Shown piece by piece: positions 29,901 to 39,700 of a stretch of DNA of 59,166 bases. The position numbers and the translations under genes are program-made. The stretch is from Clostridia bacterium. GTDB taxonomy: Bacteria > Bacillota > Clostridia > Oscillospirales > CAG-272. The stretch is taken from contig JAFTSW010000044.1 in NCBI GenBank assembly GCA_017467085.1, positions 1-59,166 of the forward strand, given 5' to 3'. The notes under the pieces are model-generated. The model saw only the letters and a list, made by a program, of their open reading frames with translations. It did no database searches and was not told the DNA's origin. Numbering within the stretch: position 1 is the stretch's first letter; every line of letters begins with the position of its first letter.

Positions 29901-32900
29901 CAACGCGCTCTGCGCCTCCTCCTTGGTCATATCAAAGGAGAGCATGGAGAACGCCTTGAAAACGATATTTTTGTCGGAGATGCTGGCAAGCGCCTCGGTC
30001 AGCATAGAAACGTCCAAATTGAAGTAGTAGCAGATATCCGCCACACGGTTCTGGAGCATTTCGTCCTCGGTTAAGAGTCTATCGTACACACGGACGGAGT
30101 ACATCGTGGAAGCCAGGCCGCGCCAGATATTGAAGCGCTGGTCCTTCACGTCATCCTTGGCAATATACATATCGGAGCTGATGCCGCTGTTCATATAGAC
30201 GTTGCCATCGCCGAGAATGGTATATTGAGAGGAAAGCGCATCGGTTTCCGTGTTTCTGATAAGGTCGTGCTTAATGGTGTAGTTGATAATCTGACCGGGG
30301 GTAAGACCGCCCAGCGCCTTATCCGTGCCCACGTGAACACGGGCAGGAAGGGGCTTATACTCGTCCCAGCCGCCCTCGCTCTGGTAGAGCCAGCGGCGCT
30401 CCATGTTGCCGTTTGCGTTATGGCTGTAGCAGGCGAAGCCCATACAGCGGAAGGCGCCAAGGATAAAGGCACGCTCGTAGTATCTGCCGTAGGTAGAATA
30501 ATCGTCCGTATACCAGGTGATATTTCCTTGCTCGTCCTCTACCGTAATGCCCTCGGGAGAGAGAACGGTTTCAATGGTATAGTCCTCAGCGGGAAGGAGG
30601 CTGTAATCCAAATCCAGATAGAAGTCCGCGCCGCTTCTGGTGCGGAGATTTACCTTCTTGGCGTCGGCATCAGCCTGGGAAACGGTTTCACGGATACGCA
30701 AGCCGCCGTCCTCGTTTCTGTACCAGCCAGCGCCCACCAGGGTACCGTAGGTGCCTGCCTTCACGGCGTTGGTCCAGATAACACCGTTTTCCGCGTCAAT
30801 ACGGGTGCCCGTGGAGAAGCCGTCATAGGCGGACAGCAGCACCACAAGGCCGTCGGTTACGTAGAGGGATTCGTCCTTGTTCCAATCGCTTCTCAAAAGG
30901 GAAACGGTTTCCTCCAAGGCAGCCTCCAGCTCGCTCTTTTCCATAAAGCCCATCAGCGCGAAGGCGTCTACCACGAAGGCAAGCTCCTCGGCGCTCAGGT
31001 TGCTACAGGCAGAAGCGTCAACCCCCGCGTATGCCAGAAGGTCTACAAAGTGGTTGTACTTGAATTCGTACTCAGTCAGAATAGCATCGTACAGACGGAC
31101 AGAGTATACTGCCACAGGGGTACGGCGGAAGAGGTAGAAGGCAGAGTCGCTATCCGCATCGGTATAATACTTATAGCCGAGGGTGGTTCCCTTGCCTGTC
31201 TCATAGGTAGAAACGGAGCCCGTGCTGACAAAGCTGCCAGATTTGGTGGGGGAGCCGTTCTTAAAGACACGGAAGGTAGCGCTGACCTCGTCTGCGGTGA
31301 CGGTAAGGTCACGGACTATCTGCTGGGTGTAAATACCTCTGTCAGCGCGGCTGGTTTCGGGCCAGAGCTGATTGTTCAGATAGTTACCCGTCTGCCAACC
31401 GCCCTCCGCGGGAGAGATAAACCAGCGCACGTAGTGAGCGCCGCCAAGGGTGGTGCTGGTGCCGCGCTCATAAATTGCCTTGAACTGTCCCAGCGCATCG
31501 GACACGGTGGTGGCAAGGTGAGCGCCTTCATATTCGCCCACGATATTGCCATCGGCGTCAATTTCCTGGGGATAGCCGTATTTGACAACGGTTTCCAGGG
31601 TGTAGTCCTCCTTGGGAAGGGCCTTGCCGCCGATATCCAGGTAGGCGTCTACGTTTTTCGTGCCTGCGGTAGCATTCTCGGGGTTAATCGTTACGGTGTA
31701 GCCAACGCCGCCGCCCGTCAAGGTGCCCCAGACGGAGCCAATGAAGTTGGCGTTGTGGTTACCCATTTTATCGTACCAGACGCCGCTTTCGCCCGCAAAA
31801 ACCGTGGAGGCGGTGTCATAGGCGCTCAAGAGCATAGTCAGGCTACCGCCGTTCTCGGTCTTGGTGCCGTCAGCGCCGATATAGAGAGCGTCATAGGCAG
31901 TCTTCTTGCGCGCCGCTTCCTCTTGGGCGCGGATTTCTTCCAGCTGGTCGATGATATCCTCCAGCTCTGCAACGGTGACGTCCATATTCTGCTTGGACAC
32001 CTGGAGCAGGAAGGTTTCCTTATCCGCATCGTTCAGCTCCGCATAGAGGGAGAAGGGAGCGCCCACGTAAAGAAGAATATCAATCGCACGGTTGCGGGAT
32101 ACCTCTGCCTCGGTCAGCGCCTTGGTGTACAGACGCACGCCGTACACGGTGCCGGGAACAGAGCGGAAGAGGATAAAGCTGCCCTGGTATACAGAGTTTG
32201 CGTTAATAGGGCAGGTGTTGTGGCTTGTGGGAGTTGCGTTGGCACCGTTCTTGGCGAAGGTGTAGACGTATTTGCCCGAAGCGGTGTCGCTGGTCAAGGT
32301 GATGCCCGCGGTGATGATGGAGGTATCGCCCTGCCAGATGTTGGTGGTGCCGTTCCAGTTGCCCGTTACCGCGCCTAACTGATTCCAGTGGTCCACTGTG
32401 GCGGTTTCCGTTTCGGTTATCATATGTACGAAGCCATTGAGCTTGCGGCTATTGGCGCTTTGAGAGCCGAACCAGAAGAAGGCACGGAAGCGTCCGAGAG
32501 AAAAGCCTGCCGGGTTGTTTTGGGTAGCAGCCTCGGGGACCGTGACACCGTCTGCGTTAACGGTCAAGCCGCGCACGGAGGCGACAATCTCTAAGGTGTA
32601 CGCATCCGTAGGCAGGAGAGAGGAATCAAGAGAGAGGTATCTGGAATAGTCCGCTGCTGCCAGGTCATATCCGATACCGCCCTTTGCGCCCTCCGTCCAA
32701 GCGCCGGCAATGGTGGCGTGCTTGGTGGCACCCGGGGCAACGTTGGTCCACTGCCCTGCCGTCAGGTCATAGGAGGCAACGTTCTTGAAGCCCTTCAAGA
32801 GAACGGTGAGCTCACCGCCGTTTTCGGTTTTGCTACCGTCCGCACCTACGTACAGGTCATCGTAGCTGTCAGCGGTGCTGCCCGTGCTTTGGGACGAGCC

Positions 32901-33005
32901 CGTTCCAGACAGGTCGGTGCTTGCCGAGGCAGGGAAAACTGCCGTTGGAATGAGCGTTACCAGCATACAAACCAGTAGCAGCGCACTTACAAGTCTTTTT
33001 TTCAT
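26919..33005 (-). CDS. Giant secreted LamG / beta-helix protein, array copy E
   Basis: This 2,028-residue protein starts at ATG 33005, 8 nt after AAGGAG; a GTG directly before it is an alternative. The signal peptide ends PTAVFPASA. LamG-like modules start near residues 52 (type I), 375 (type II) and 715 (type III). The 'RFYF' module is near 1058. The beta-helix opens near 1213 (YFDSYAEGTGDGS). The helical insert lies at about 1402-1468 (KHYEWFLALSDLK) and, as in D, the long coiled coil is absent. PbH1 rungs from about 1648 include DCYIHDIGGAGIYMEGR. It ends HPGEWEWLLSNEY. It has the strongest promoter of the array, an exact TTGACA-17-TATAAT, overlapped by a second one. Closest sibling is D. 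Probably secreted and glycan-directed; substrate and activity are not shown by the sequence. Confidence 0.9.
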   Translation of the reverse strand: MKKRLVSALLLVCMLVTLIPTAVFPASASTDLSGTGSSQSTGSTADSYDDLYVGADGSKTENGGELTVLLKGFKNVASYDLTAGQWTNVAPGATKHATIAGAWTEGAKGGIGYDLAAADYSRYLSLDSSLLPTDAYTLEIVASVRGLTVNADGVTVPEAATQNNPAGFSLGRFRAFFWFGSQSANSRKLNGFVHMITETETATVDHWNQLGAVTGNWNGTTNIWQGDTSIITAGITLTSDTASGKYVYTFAKNGANATPTSHNTCPINANSVYQGSFILFRSVPGTVYGVRLYTKALTEAEVSRNRAIDILLYVGAPFSLYAELNDADKETFLLQVSKQNMDVTVAELEDIIDQLEEIRAQEEAARKKTAYDALYIGADGTKTENGGSLTMLLSAYDTASTVFAGESGVWYDKMGNHNANFIGSVWGTLTGGGVGYTVTINPENATAGTKNVDAYLDIGGKALPKEDYTLETVVKYGYPQEIDADGNIVGEYEGAHLATTVSDALGQFKAIYERGTSTTLGGAHYVRWFISPAEGGWQTGNYLNNQLWPETSRADRGIYTQQIVRDLTVTADEVSATFRVFKNGSPTKSGSFVSTGSVSTYETGKGTTLGYKYYTDADSDSAFYLFRRTPVAVYSVRLYDAILTEYEFKYNHFVDLLAYAGVDASACSNLSAEELAFVVDAFALMGFMEKSELEAALEETVSLLRSDWNKDESLYVTDGLVVLLSAYDGFSTGTRIDAENGVIWTNAVKAGTYGTLVGAGWYRNEDGGLRIRETVSQADADAKKVNLRTRSGADFYLDLDYSLLPAEDYTIETVLSPEGITVEDEQGNITWYTDDYSTYGRYYERAFILGAFRCMGFACYSHNANGNMERRWLYQSEGGWDEYKPLPARVHVGTDKALGGLTPGQIINYTIKHDLIRNTETDALSSQYTILGDGNVYMNSGISSDMYIAKDDVKDQRFNIWRGLASTMYSVRVYDRLLTEDEMLQNRVADICYYFNLDVSMLTEALASISDKNIVFKAFSMLSFDMTKEEAQSALDNAMAGIWVRTDGVAIKGDMSDAIRFYFTLQYPAIAAIMAAGFKVELGTLVNVGKDENPVANGAYDYRFVAFNSVSGINSSYFLDEDTYAVTLSYQDADRELYNEKIRVVSYVKLTDAEGTDIYFYSGLGNSAYDTDTSLFTVYKYLKDCASIAEEGLTDYLAMLVKDCYYDEIIYFDSYAEGTGDGSKDAPYTNFNDAFDACKEILTALDKPTNVTLFVEGGIHRVSQVAELDFGEISYSEYTFNIEGNYEADEAPELTTALDIPIAAFKAVEGKDGLYVFEFAPDAEGNYPKFRNLYVYGMTADLAHSTPTTTAYGEFPFTTPFDRDMVGTFLKAEYYYDNGVLAEHAPAEEFKNLPGRTDLLASYTKHYEWFLALSDLKAKYRDLTISNDAYKALTVEDVRSGMGTDYAEGFAHFHEELCKAKDGEQKLTDVDYTLPAIANNADRTGVFYLRIEMVEALRATVEAKLAAMKEAGTYVAGESEKLVLQGSGLELHAHANWDYNIIDVDGIDFDDVAYYYDERHNTVDTCVAVYANMEQYAKFQIPSGNSMANRYVFLRNALEFVDKEGEYYYDVDNGKLYYYTEQGLDGLTVSYPTMENLLVFREARNLTISDLTIWGLDDYTLTRIGMAASQAGANALGDGLKLETSFSRRAAIAMYNAYGVTIQDCYIHDIGGAGIYMEGRVEDTLLMGNELEMIGDSGIRIRGYAAGNNEFSYRSGAERVTITQNYLHEIAQSIYNAPALYMASCKDVEIYKNTIIGCNYSGMSLGWSWSKATWEEHGGYNLYNVNIHHNYITDFMQFLSDGGAIYVLGGNLKPDNPKQINFMHHNYVVFSDTTGNGLGGQCDGYYFDGSSTNWSNYNNILVEQSAGADRGDKPGASDRDYALYMRRKGSHYIFKQHTTTGSAWSYNIHSTDNFIFNVRATSAKTQQSEVFSMGKESQWQACGHKVVGTRYFYGENKLAFSAAIKAQMEECGSHMHPGEWEWLLSNEY

Positions 33006-33113
33006 CACAAAATCTCCTTACCAAGTCATTAAAAATCTTTTCCGCCCTTTTCCTTGCCTTTTGGGAGTAAGTGAAGGACGGAAGCGCATTTTTGATTTCA
33101 AAGGGTCATTTAC

Positions 33114-33142
33114 ATATAATATATAAGCATTTACCCTGTCAA
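33114..33142 (-). promoter_or_regulatory. Second promoter of copy E (P2)
   Basis: TTGACA, 17 bp, TTATAT, starting just downstream of the -10 box of promoter E-P1. The -35 box is consensus but the -10 box is weaker. Confidence 0.55.
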
Positions 33143-33143
33143 T

Positions 33144-33172
33144 ATTATAACAAACTTGGGGCGGCTTGTCAA
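33144..33172 (-). promoter_or_regulatory. Consensus promoter of copy E (P1)
   Basis: TTGACA, 17 bp, TATAAT, with no mismatch to the sigma-A consensus. The leader to ATG 33005 is about 132 nt. A dyad GGCTTG-N5-CAAGCC overlaps the -35 box. The shared upstream motif is 43 bp further up. Confidence 0.88.
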
Positions 33173-33215
33173 CCAAGCCCATCATTTTTGTGGAAAAGCC
33201 CAATTTTTCTCCCTT

Positions 33216-33236
33216 CTTTTTGTGACATTTTCACAA
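33216..33236. promoter_or_regulatory. Shared array upstream motif, copy E site
   Basis: CTTTTTGTGACA matches the array motif and lies 43 bp upstream of the E-P1 -35 box. Here the symmetry is different: TTGTGA-N5-TCACAA (33220-33236). A further related site, CTTTTTGTACGAAA, is at 33346-33359. Confidence 0.45.
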
Positions 33237-33307
33237 CAAGCCAAAAAAGCCCCTTTCTTGCTTTACCCAAAAAAGCGGCTTCCTGTCTTGTTTTTTCGGC
33301 TTTTGCA

Positions 33308-33335
33308 AAAAAGCCATATAGTCAATTTTTTTAAC
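33308..33335 (-). promoter_or_regulatory. Conserved element upstream of copies D and E (E copy)
   Basis: Minus-strand core AAATTGACTATATG as at 26674-26701, also starting 135 bp upstream of the -35 box. The remaining sequence of the 770-bp interval 33006-33775 holds the promoters, a hairpin terminator, two repeat units and no supportable gene. Confidence 0.5.
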
Positions 33336-33442
33336 ATTTTCTCTGCTTTTTGTACGAAATTTTCCATAATTCCATACACCTGATGGGCAGATGCTATGCG
33401 CAACCGCATTGTCATTCTATACCAAGCTGCGGCTTGGATAAA

Positions 33443-33485
33443 AGACACCCCGAAGCGTTCCTTTCGGTTCACTTCGAGGGGTTTT
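33443..33485 (-). terminator. Probable terminator of copy F
   Basis: ACCCC and GAAG segments pair with CTTC and GGGGT around a 16-nt loop, with a 2-nt bulge. In the minus direction GTCTTTTAT follows. It lies about 290 nt past the copy F stop, beyond the two repeats. Confidence 0.5.
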
Positions 33486-33561
33486 ATCGGATTTTAAGTT
33501 AAATGGCATCTTGCGCGGCGCAAAGCACCGCAGGATTGAGCGATTTCATTTTCGCACCGCA

Positions 33562-33760
33562 CCCAATGCCGCTGGATTTTGGAGCAGATTTGTTCGAGCG
33601 GTACCCGCCGCCGTATTTCATACGGCAAGGGGGGCGGTCGGGCGAAGGCGCCCAAAATCAACCCAATGCCGCAGGATTTTGGAGCAGATTTGTTCGAACG
33701 GCACCCGCCGCCGTATTCCATACGGCAAGGGGGTCGGTCGGGCGAAGATGCCCAAAATCC
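33562..33760 (-). repeat. 100-bp structured intergenic repeat, two tandem copies after gene F
   Basis: Units 33562-33661 and 33662-33760 have a period of exactly 100 bp and match the units at 20208-20408. Some changes keep the stems: unit 1 reads GGGCGAAGGCGCCC where the other copies read GGGCGAAGATGCCC, altering only the loop. Confidence 0.85.
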
Positions 33761-33775
33761 TGCGGCAGAGCCCCT

Positions 33776-36700
33776 TTAATATTCGTTGGACAACAACCAC
33801 TCCCACTCTCCCGGATGCATAGGCGCACCCGTTTCCGCTATCAAGGACTTGATGGCATTGGGGAAGGCAAGCTTGCTGTCACCCGCAAAGTAGCGGGTGC
33901 CCACTACCTTGTGTCCGCACGCCTGCCAATGGGCATCCTTGCCCATATGGAAGCATTCATTCTGCTGGGCAGTGGGCGTAGTGGCACGGACGTTAAAGAC
34001 GTAGTTATCGGTGGAGTGAATATTGTAGGACCAGGCGCTACCCGTAGTGGTGTACTGCATAAAGAAGGGAGCGACGCCGTTAGAGCGCAGATAGTGCGTG
34101 TAATCCTCGGGGCTGGCGCCAGGCTTTGCGCCTCTGTCGGCGCCCGCGGAGTACATCACGGCGATATTGTTGTAGTTGGACCAGTTGGTGGAGGCGCCGT
34201 CAAAGTAGTAGCCGTCACTCTGTCCGCCAAGACCGTTGCCCGTATGCTTGTCAAACACCACGAGGTTGTGGTGAATGAAGTTGATTTGCTTGGGGTTATC
34301 GGGCTTCAGGTTGCCGCCCAGCATATAGATGGCGCCGCCATCCTCCATCTCACGCATAAACTGCGTTACGTAGTTATGGTGGATGTTCATATTGTAGAGG
34401 TTGTAGTTATCCCCCTCCTCCCAGGTTGCCGCCGACCAGGACCAGCCGAAGGACATACCCGAATAGGAGCAGCCGATAATCGTGTTGTTGGCAACCTCCA
34501 CGTCCTTACAGGACGCCATATAGATGGCGGGGCTGGCGTAATCCGTCAACGCCACCTCGTGGATATAGTTGCCCTTCAGCGTAACACCCTGCGCGCCGCT
34601 TTCGGCATTGAAGAGCGTATTGTTGCGCTCGGAGCCCGTAAAGCGGATGGCGGTGCCGCCCAGCGTTTCAAACTCACAGCCCTCAACGGTGACGTTCTCC
34701 GCTCTGCCGCGAATGCCGATGCCGTCCGCACCCAGGTCACGGAAATAGCAATCCGCAACCGTAAGGTTGTAGGCGTTGTAGCAAAGCAGGGCATTGTGCT
34801 TGGTAAAGCCGCGCTCCTCGTCGGCAATTCCCTTGGGAGGCGCGTTGTTGCCGCCTGCCTGTCCCGAGCAGATGCCGTAAACGGAATAGGCGGTGTTGTC
34901 CACGCCCCAGAGGGTCAAGCCAGACAGGGTGAGGTTCTTGGCGTTGGTGAACACCAAGAGGTTATCAAGGGTGGGATAAGCAAAGCTCATATCGTCGGCA
35001 ATGCCGCTTTCGCTGTAATAGTACAGCTTGCCCGATGCTATGTCATAATAATACTCACCCGTTTCGTCCAGAAATTCGGGAGCGTTCTGTAAAAACACCT
35101 GGCGATTTTTGGTGGCAAGGTCGCTTTGTCCCGCATAGGATACGTACTGCGTCTTGTCCACGTAGACGGCAACCAGCTCCTCGCGGTCGGCGCCCTCGCC
35201 ATAGTAGGCGGTATCGTCAAAGTCAATGCCCACCACCTTAAAGAGGTTATAGCACCACTCAATGCTGTGGGACAGCTCTATTTGCCCGTGGCGAAGGACG
35301 GTTCTTGGGGTGGTGGCGGCGTCATAAACATTGAGCCGCAGCTCCGTAAGCACTGCCTGTGCCTCTGCAAGTGCCGTTTCGGCGGCTTGGTATGCCGCCG
35401 AGGCGTCGGCGGTATTGCCGCCGCTTGCCACTGCCGCGTCAAGCGCCGCCTTGGCGGTGTTACGGGCGGTTGTTTTTTCGGCTACCACCGCTTCTTGGGC
35501 AGTCGCTATTTCCTCCCAAAGGCTCTTTTCCGCCTTCAAGGCTGTTAGCATAGCCTCGGTGGAGGCACGAAGGGACTCTGCCAAGGACAGAGGCACGAAG
35601 ATGCGCCCGTCCTGCTCTGCCTTGCTATCGGGGATAGTGAGCGTATAGGAAACGGCGGACGCCTTAACAGCACCACTTCGTACATCGGCATACCGTTCCT
35701 TAAAGTAATTGAATGCCTCCTTGTAGGCGGCGCTTGCCGCACTGTCTGCGGTCCAAGCGTCAAAGGCGTCATCCGAAAGCACGCCCTGGCCCTTTTTAAC
35801 CTCATCGTACGCTAAGAACCAATCACGGTGACGGGCGTACGCCTCTTTCAGGTCGGGTCTGTCAGCGTCATACTCATTTTCGGGCAGCTTCTCTGCCAGA
35901 GTACCTGCCTCGTAGTAATATTTTGCCCTCTCGTAGGTGCCCTCGGTAGAAAAAGAGAAGCGAGAGAGCAGGGGCGTTCCCTTCATCGTGGAGGTGACAC
36001 CGCTATGTGCCATGGTGGCGGTGAAGCCGTCCACGTAAAAATTACGGAACACGGGATAATTGCCCTTGCCATCGGGAGCGAATTCATATACGTAAAGTCC
36101 CGACCTGCCTGCCACGGCTTGGAAAGCGGAGGCGGGAATGTTCACTGCCGAGGTCAGGGAGGGCAACTCCTCTGCCTCGAAATCCCCTTCAATGGAGAAG
36201 GAGTAATAGGGGTTTTGAATCTCGTCGAAATCAAGGGAGACGATTTCATCCAGCATATAGGCGCCATCACCCACGAAAAGAGAAAGCCGCAGAGGCTTCT
36301 CCGAGGCGGCAAGAATTTGCTTTGCCGCTTCGAAGGCGGTGCCGAAATCGTTATAGGGCGCATCCTGACTACCGTTGCCGCCGTTGGGCGCTGTAGCGGA
36401 AAGATAAACCGTTTCCTCCTCATAGCAGCCGCCGGCAGTCATAGAAAGATAATCGCTAAGACCCGCCTCCACCATGCTTTCGGCGGTGGAAAGGTGGTTA
36501 TAAATCACGAACAGGGAGGGCTCGGCGCTATAAGCGCTGCCCGACAAGCCACCGTAAAAGTAACTGACCTCGCCGCTGTCCCTGGCGGTGAGCTTAACGT
36601 AGGTCACCACCCGTAGCTTTTCATTATAGAGGTCGCTATCCGCATCCCGCCAGGTGACGGTGACGGCGTAGGTATCCTCGTCTAACAGATAGGCGGTATT

Positions 36701-39700
36701 GGCGCCCGAGGTGGAATCAAACGCCACAAAGCGGTAGTCATAGGCACCGTCGGCGGTGGGTCTTTCGTCCCGTCCGATGCCAACGAGGGTGCCAAGCTCC
36801 ACCTCGAAGCCTGCCGCCATAATCGCGGCAAGAGAGGAATATTGCAGGTCAAAATAGAAGCGGATGGCGTCGGACATATCCTTCTTGATGCCCACGCCCT
36901 GAGAGCGCACCCAGATGCCTGCCATACCGTCGTTCAGCGCCTTTTGCGCCTCCTCCTTGGTCATATCAAAGGAAAGGGCGGTAAAGGCGGCAAAGACGGT
37001 CGCCTTGTCGGGGATGCTGGCAAGGGCCTCCTCCAAGAGCTCCGTATCCAAATCAAAGTAGTAGCAAACGTCCGCCACACGGTTCTGCAGCTTTTCAGCG
37101 TCAGTCAGAACACGGTTATACAGACGCACGGAGTAGAGGGTGGACGCCAAGCCCCGCATCAGATAAAAGTCCTTTTCCGCGGAGGCAGAGGGGGCAATGT
37201 ACGCCGAGGCAGGTATAGACGCCTTCAGGTCGGCAACGTTGTTGCGGGACATAACGTAGCGCGCCGAGCCCTCCTCCTCGTCAAAATCGTGGTCAATGGT
37301 GTAGGTGAGAATTTTTCCAAGCTCGATGCCCTGGAAGGTTCTGTCGCGTCCAATCTGGTTGCGGGAGGAGGTATCGTCCCAACAGCCCTTGGACTGATAA
37401 ACAAACCATTTTTCAAAGGAGCCCGAGGAAACGTGGCTGTTGCAGGCGTAGCCCATACAGCGCAAGGGGCCAATGGAGAAGGTTCTTTCATTGTAAATGC
37501 CGTAGGTGGAGAAATAGTCCACGTAGGGAGAGATGCTTCCGTCCTCATTCTGAATGGTGATGCCCTCAGGGGCGGTAACCACCTCTAAGGTGTAATCCCT
37601 CTCGGGAAGCAAGGAGTAATCCAAACCCAAATAGAAATTGTCTCTGCTTCTGTGATGGGAAAAGACGCTCTTTTCCGCATAAACGGCGTCTACCGTTTCA
37701 CGGATTTGCAAGCCGCCGTCGGCGCTTCTCTGCCAGCCCTTGCCGTAGAGGACGCCAAAGGAGCCTTCCTTTGCCACGTTGGTCCAGTTGACCGACCCCT
37801 CTCCGAAGAGGGTAGGGGTGGAGAAGCCGTTATAGGAGGAAAGCAGACCCACCAGCCCCTCCGTTACGTAGAGGGAGTCCTCCTTGCTCCAGGAATAGGT
37901 ACAGACGTCAAGCGCCTCTTTGATGGCCGCCTCTGCCTCTGCCTTGGGCAAGAGGGTGGATTCTTTTAGGAAGTTGGCAACAAAGGCGCGTGCTTCGGCG
38001 TCAAGGTTGGTATAATACTCCGCTACATCCAAGCCCGCATACGCTAAAATATCCACGTAATGGTTATGCAGCATTTCCTCTTCTGTCAAAACAGCATCGT
38101 ATATACGGATTGCGTACACGTTGACAGGGGCGCGACGGAAGAGGAAAAAGACGGTATCTGCCTCCTCGCCCGTATAGCACTTATCCCCCTGCACCTTGGC
38201 GGTGGACAGCGCACCCGTGCTGTTATAAACACCTGTTTTGGAAAGGACGCCGTTTTTCATAATCTGATAGGTCAGTCTGACGTTTGCGCCCTCTTCCGTC
38301 TTATCACGGACTATCTGCTGGGTAAAGGCGGTAGTTGCGGTACGGCTGGTCTCCATCCAAAGCTGATTGTTGAGGTAGTTTCCTCCGTACCAGCCCTCCC
38401 TCGCGGGCGCCGTGAAGTAACGGGTATAATAGTGGCCGCTGATGGCGGTACCCATACCGCGCTCATAAACCGCCTTCAGCTGCCCAATGGCATCCGAAAG
38501 CACGCCACCCCAGAAGCCGTCGCCCGTATAATCCACGATAGGATTTCCCGCGGCATCGGTGCCCTGTAAGCGTCTGTACTGCACGGTATATTCTACGGTA
38601 AAATCCTCCTTGGGTAAGGCGTCAATACCGAAGTCAAGATAAACGTCCTCCTTGTAATTGGAGTGACGGGCTTCGTCATAGGTATAGGAGCCGTCGCTCT
38701 GCTTGGTGGCAACGCCCACGGTCATACCGTAGCCAACGCCACCGCCGCTTTGCGGCTGCCAGAGAGAGCCAATGAGGGTGGCATCGTGCTCACCCACCTT
38801 ATCGAACCACACCTTTTGCACGTCCGAAAGCAGGACGGAGGCGTGGTCATAGGCGGAAAGAAGGGCGGTAAGCTTGCCGCCGTTCTGGGTTTTGGCGCCG
38901 TCAGCGCCTACGTAGAGCCCGTCGTACACGGTCATTTTACGGGCAATCGCCTCCTGCTCCCGCATTTCTGCCAGATTATCGGCAATATGCTCGATATCCT
39001 CGGCGGTAGCGCCGAAGCCAAGGTTGCCTACCAAGGAGAGGAAATCCTCTCTGTCGCCCTCGGCAAGGTTCGCATAGACAGAAAAGTCCACGCCGCTTTT
39101 CAAAAGAATATCGGCGAGGCGGTTCCCTTCCATCTCCTTTTCGGTCAGAACAACGCTGTAAATACGGACGGAATAGACCGTCACAGGCTCACGGTAAAAG
39201 AGATAGAAAAGCGAATCGGCAGTTTCCTTGAAGTATTTGCTGGGGTTGATGCCGCCTGTCAGCTCCAAGGCGGTATCGTAGCTACCCGTTTTCTGCACGG
39301 CGCCGTTTTTGAGAATTTTGAGGGTTGCCGCCGTGCCCGTAGCCGAGGAGGCTTCCGTGCGGGTTACGGTCTGTACGAAGGCGTCAAAGCCCGTGCGGCT
39401 CAGCTCCGTCCAAAGCTGTCCGTTGTTGTAGCCGTTGTTAGGATTACCGGCATTTCCCCAATACTGCCCGTCCGCTGCTAAAAACCAACGGGTGGTGCCT
39501 CTTTCGCCCAGGGTTGTTCCCGAGCGGTCATAGGCATCCTTCAGCGTGCCGATAACGGTGGTGGGATGGCTGCCGTTGGACGCCCAGAAGGTGTTTTTGG
39601 TGTAGACGGCGGCAGGGTTAGGCGTGCCGTCGGCATTGGCGCCGACGATATGCTTATGCTCCGCAAACCACTCCACCGTATAATCCCCATCGGGCAAAAG

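Noticed and set aside
33071-33383. Two overlapping short plus-strand frames in the 770-bp interval between E and F
   Set aside because: They are T-rich and Phe/Leu/Lys-rich, lack a ribosome binding site, and overlap the E promoters and upstream elements.
33562-33760. Tandem 100-bp repeats as a possible CRISPR array
   Set aside because: Units are adjacent with no unique spacers, there are only two units per site and no cas genes are nearby.
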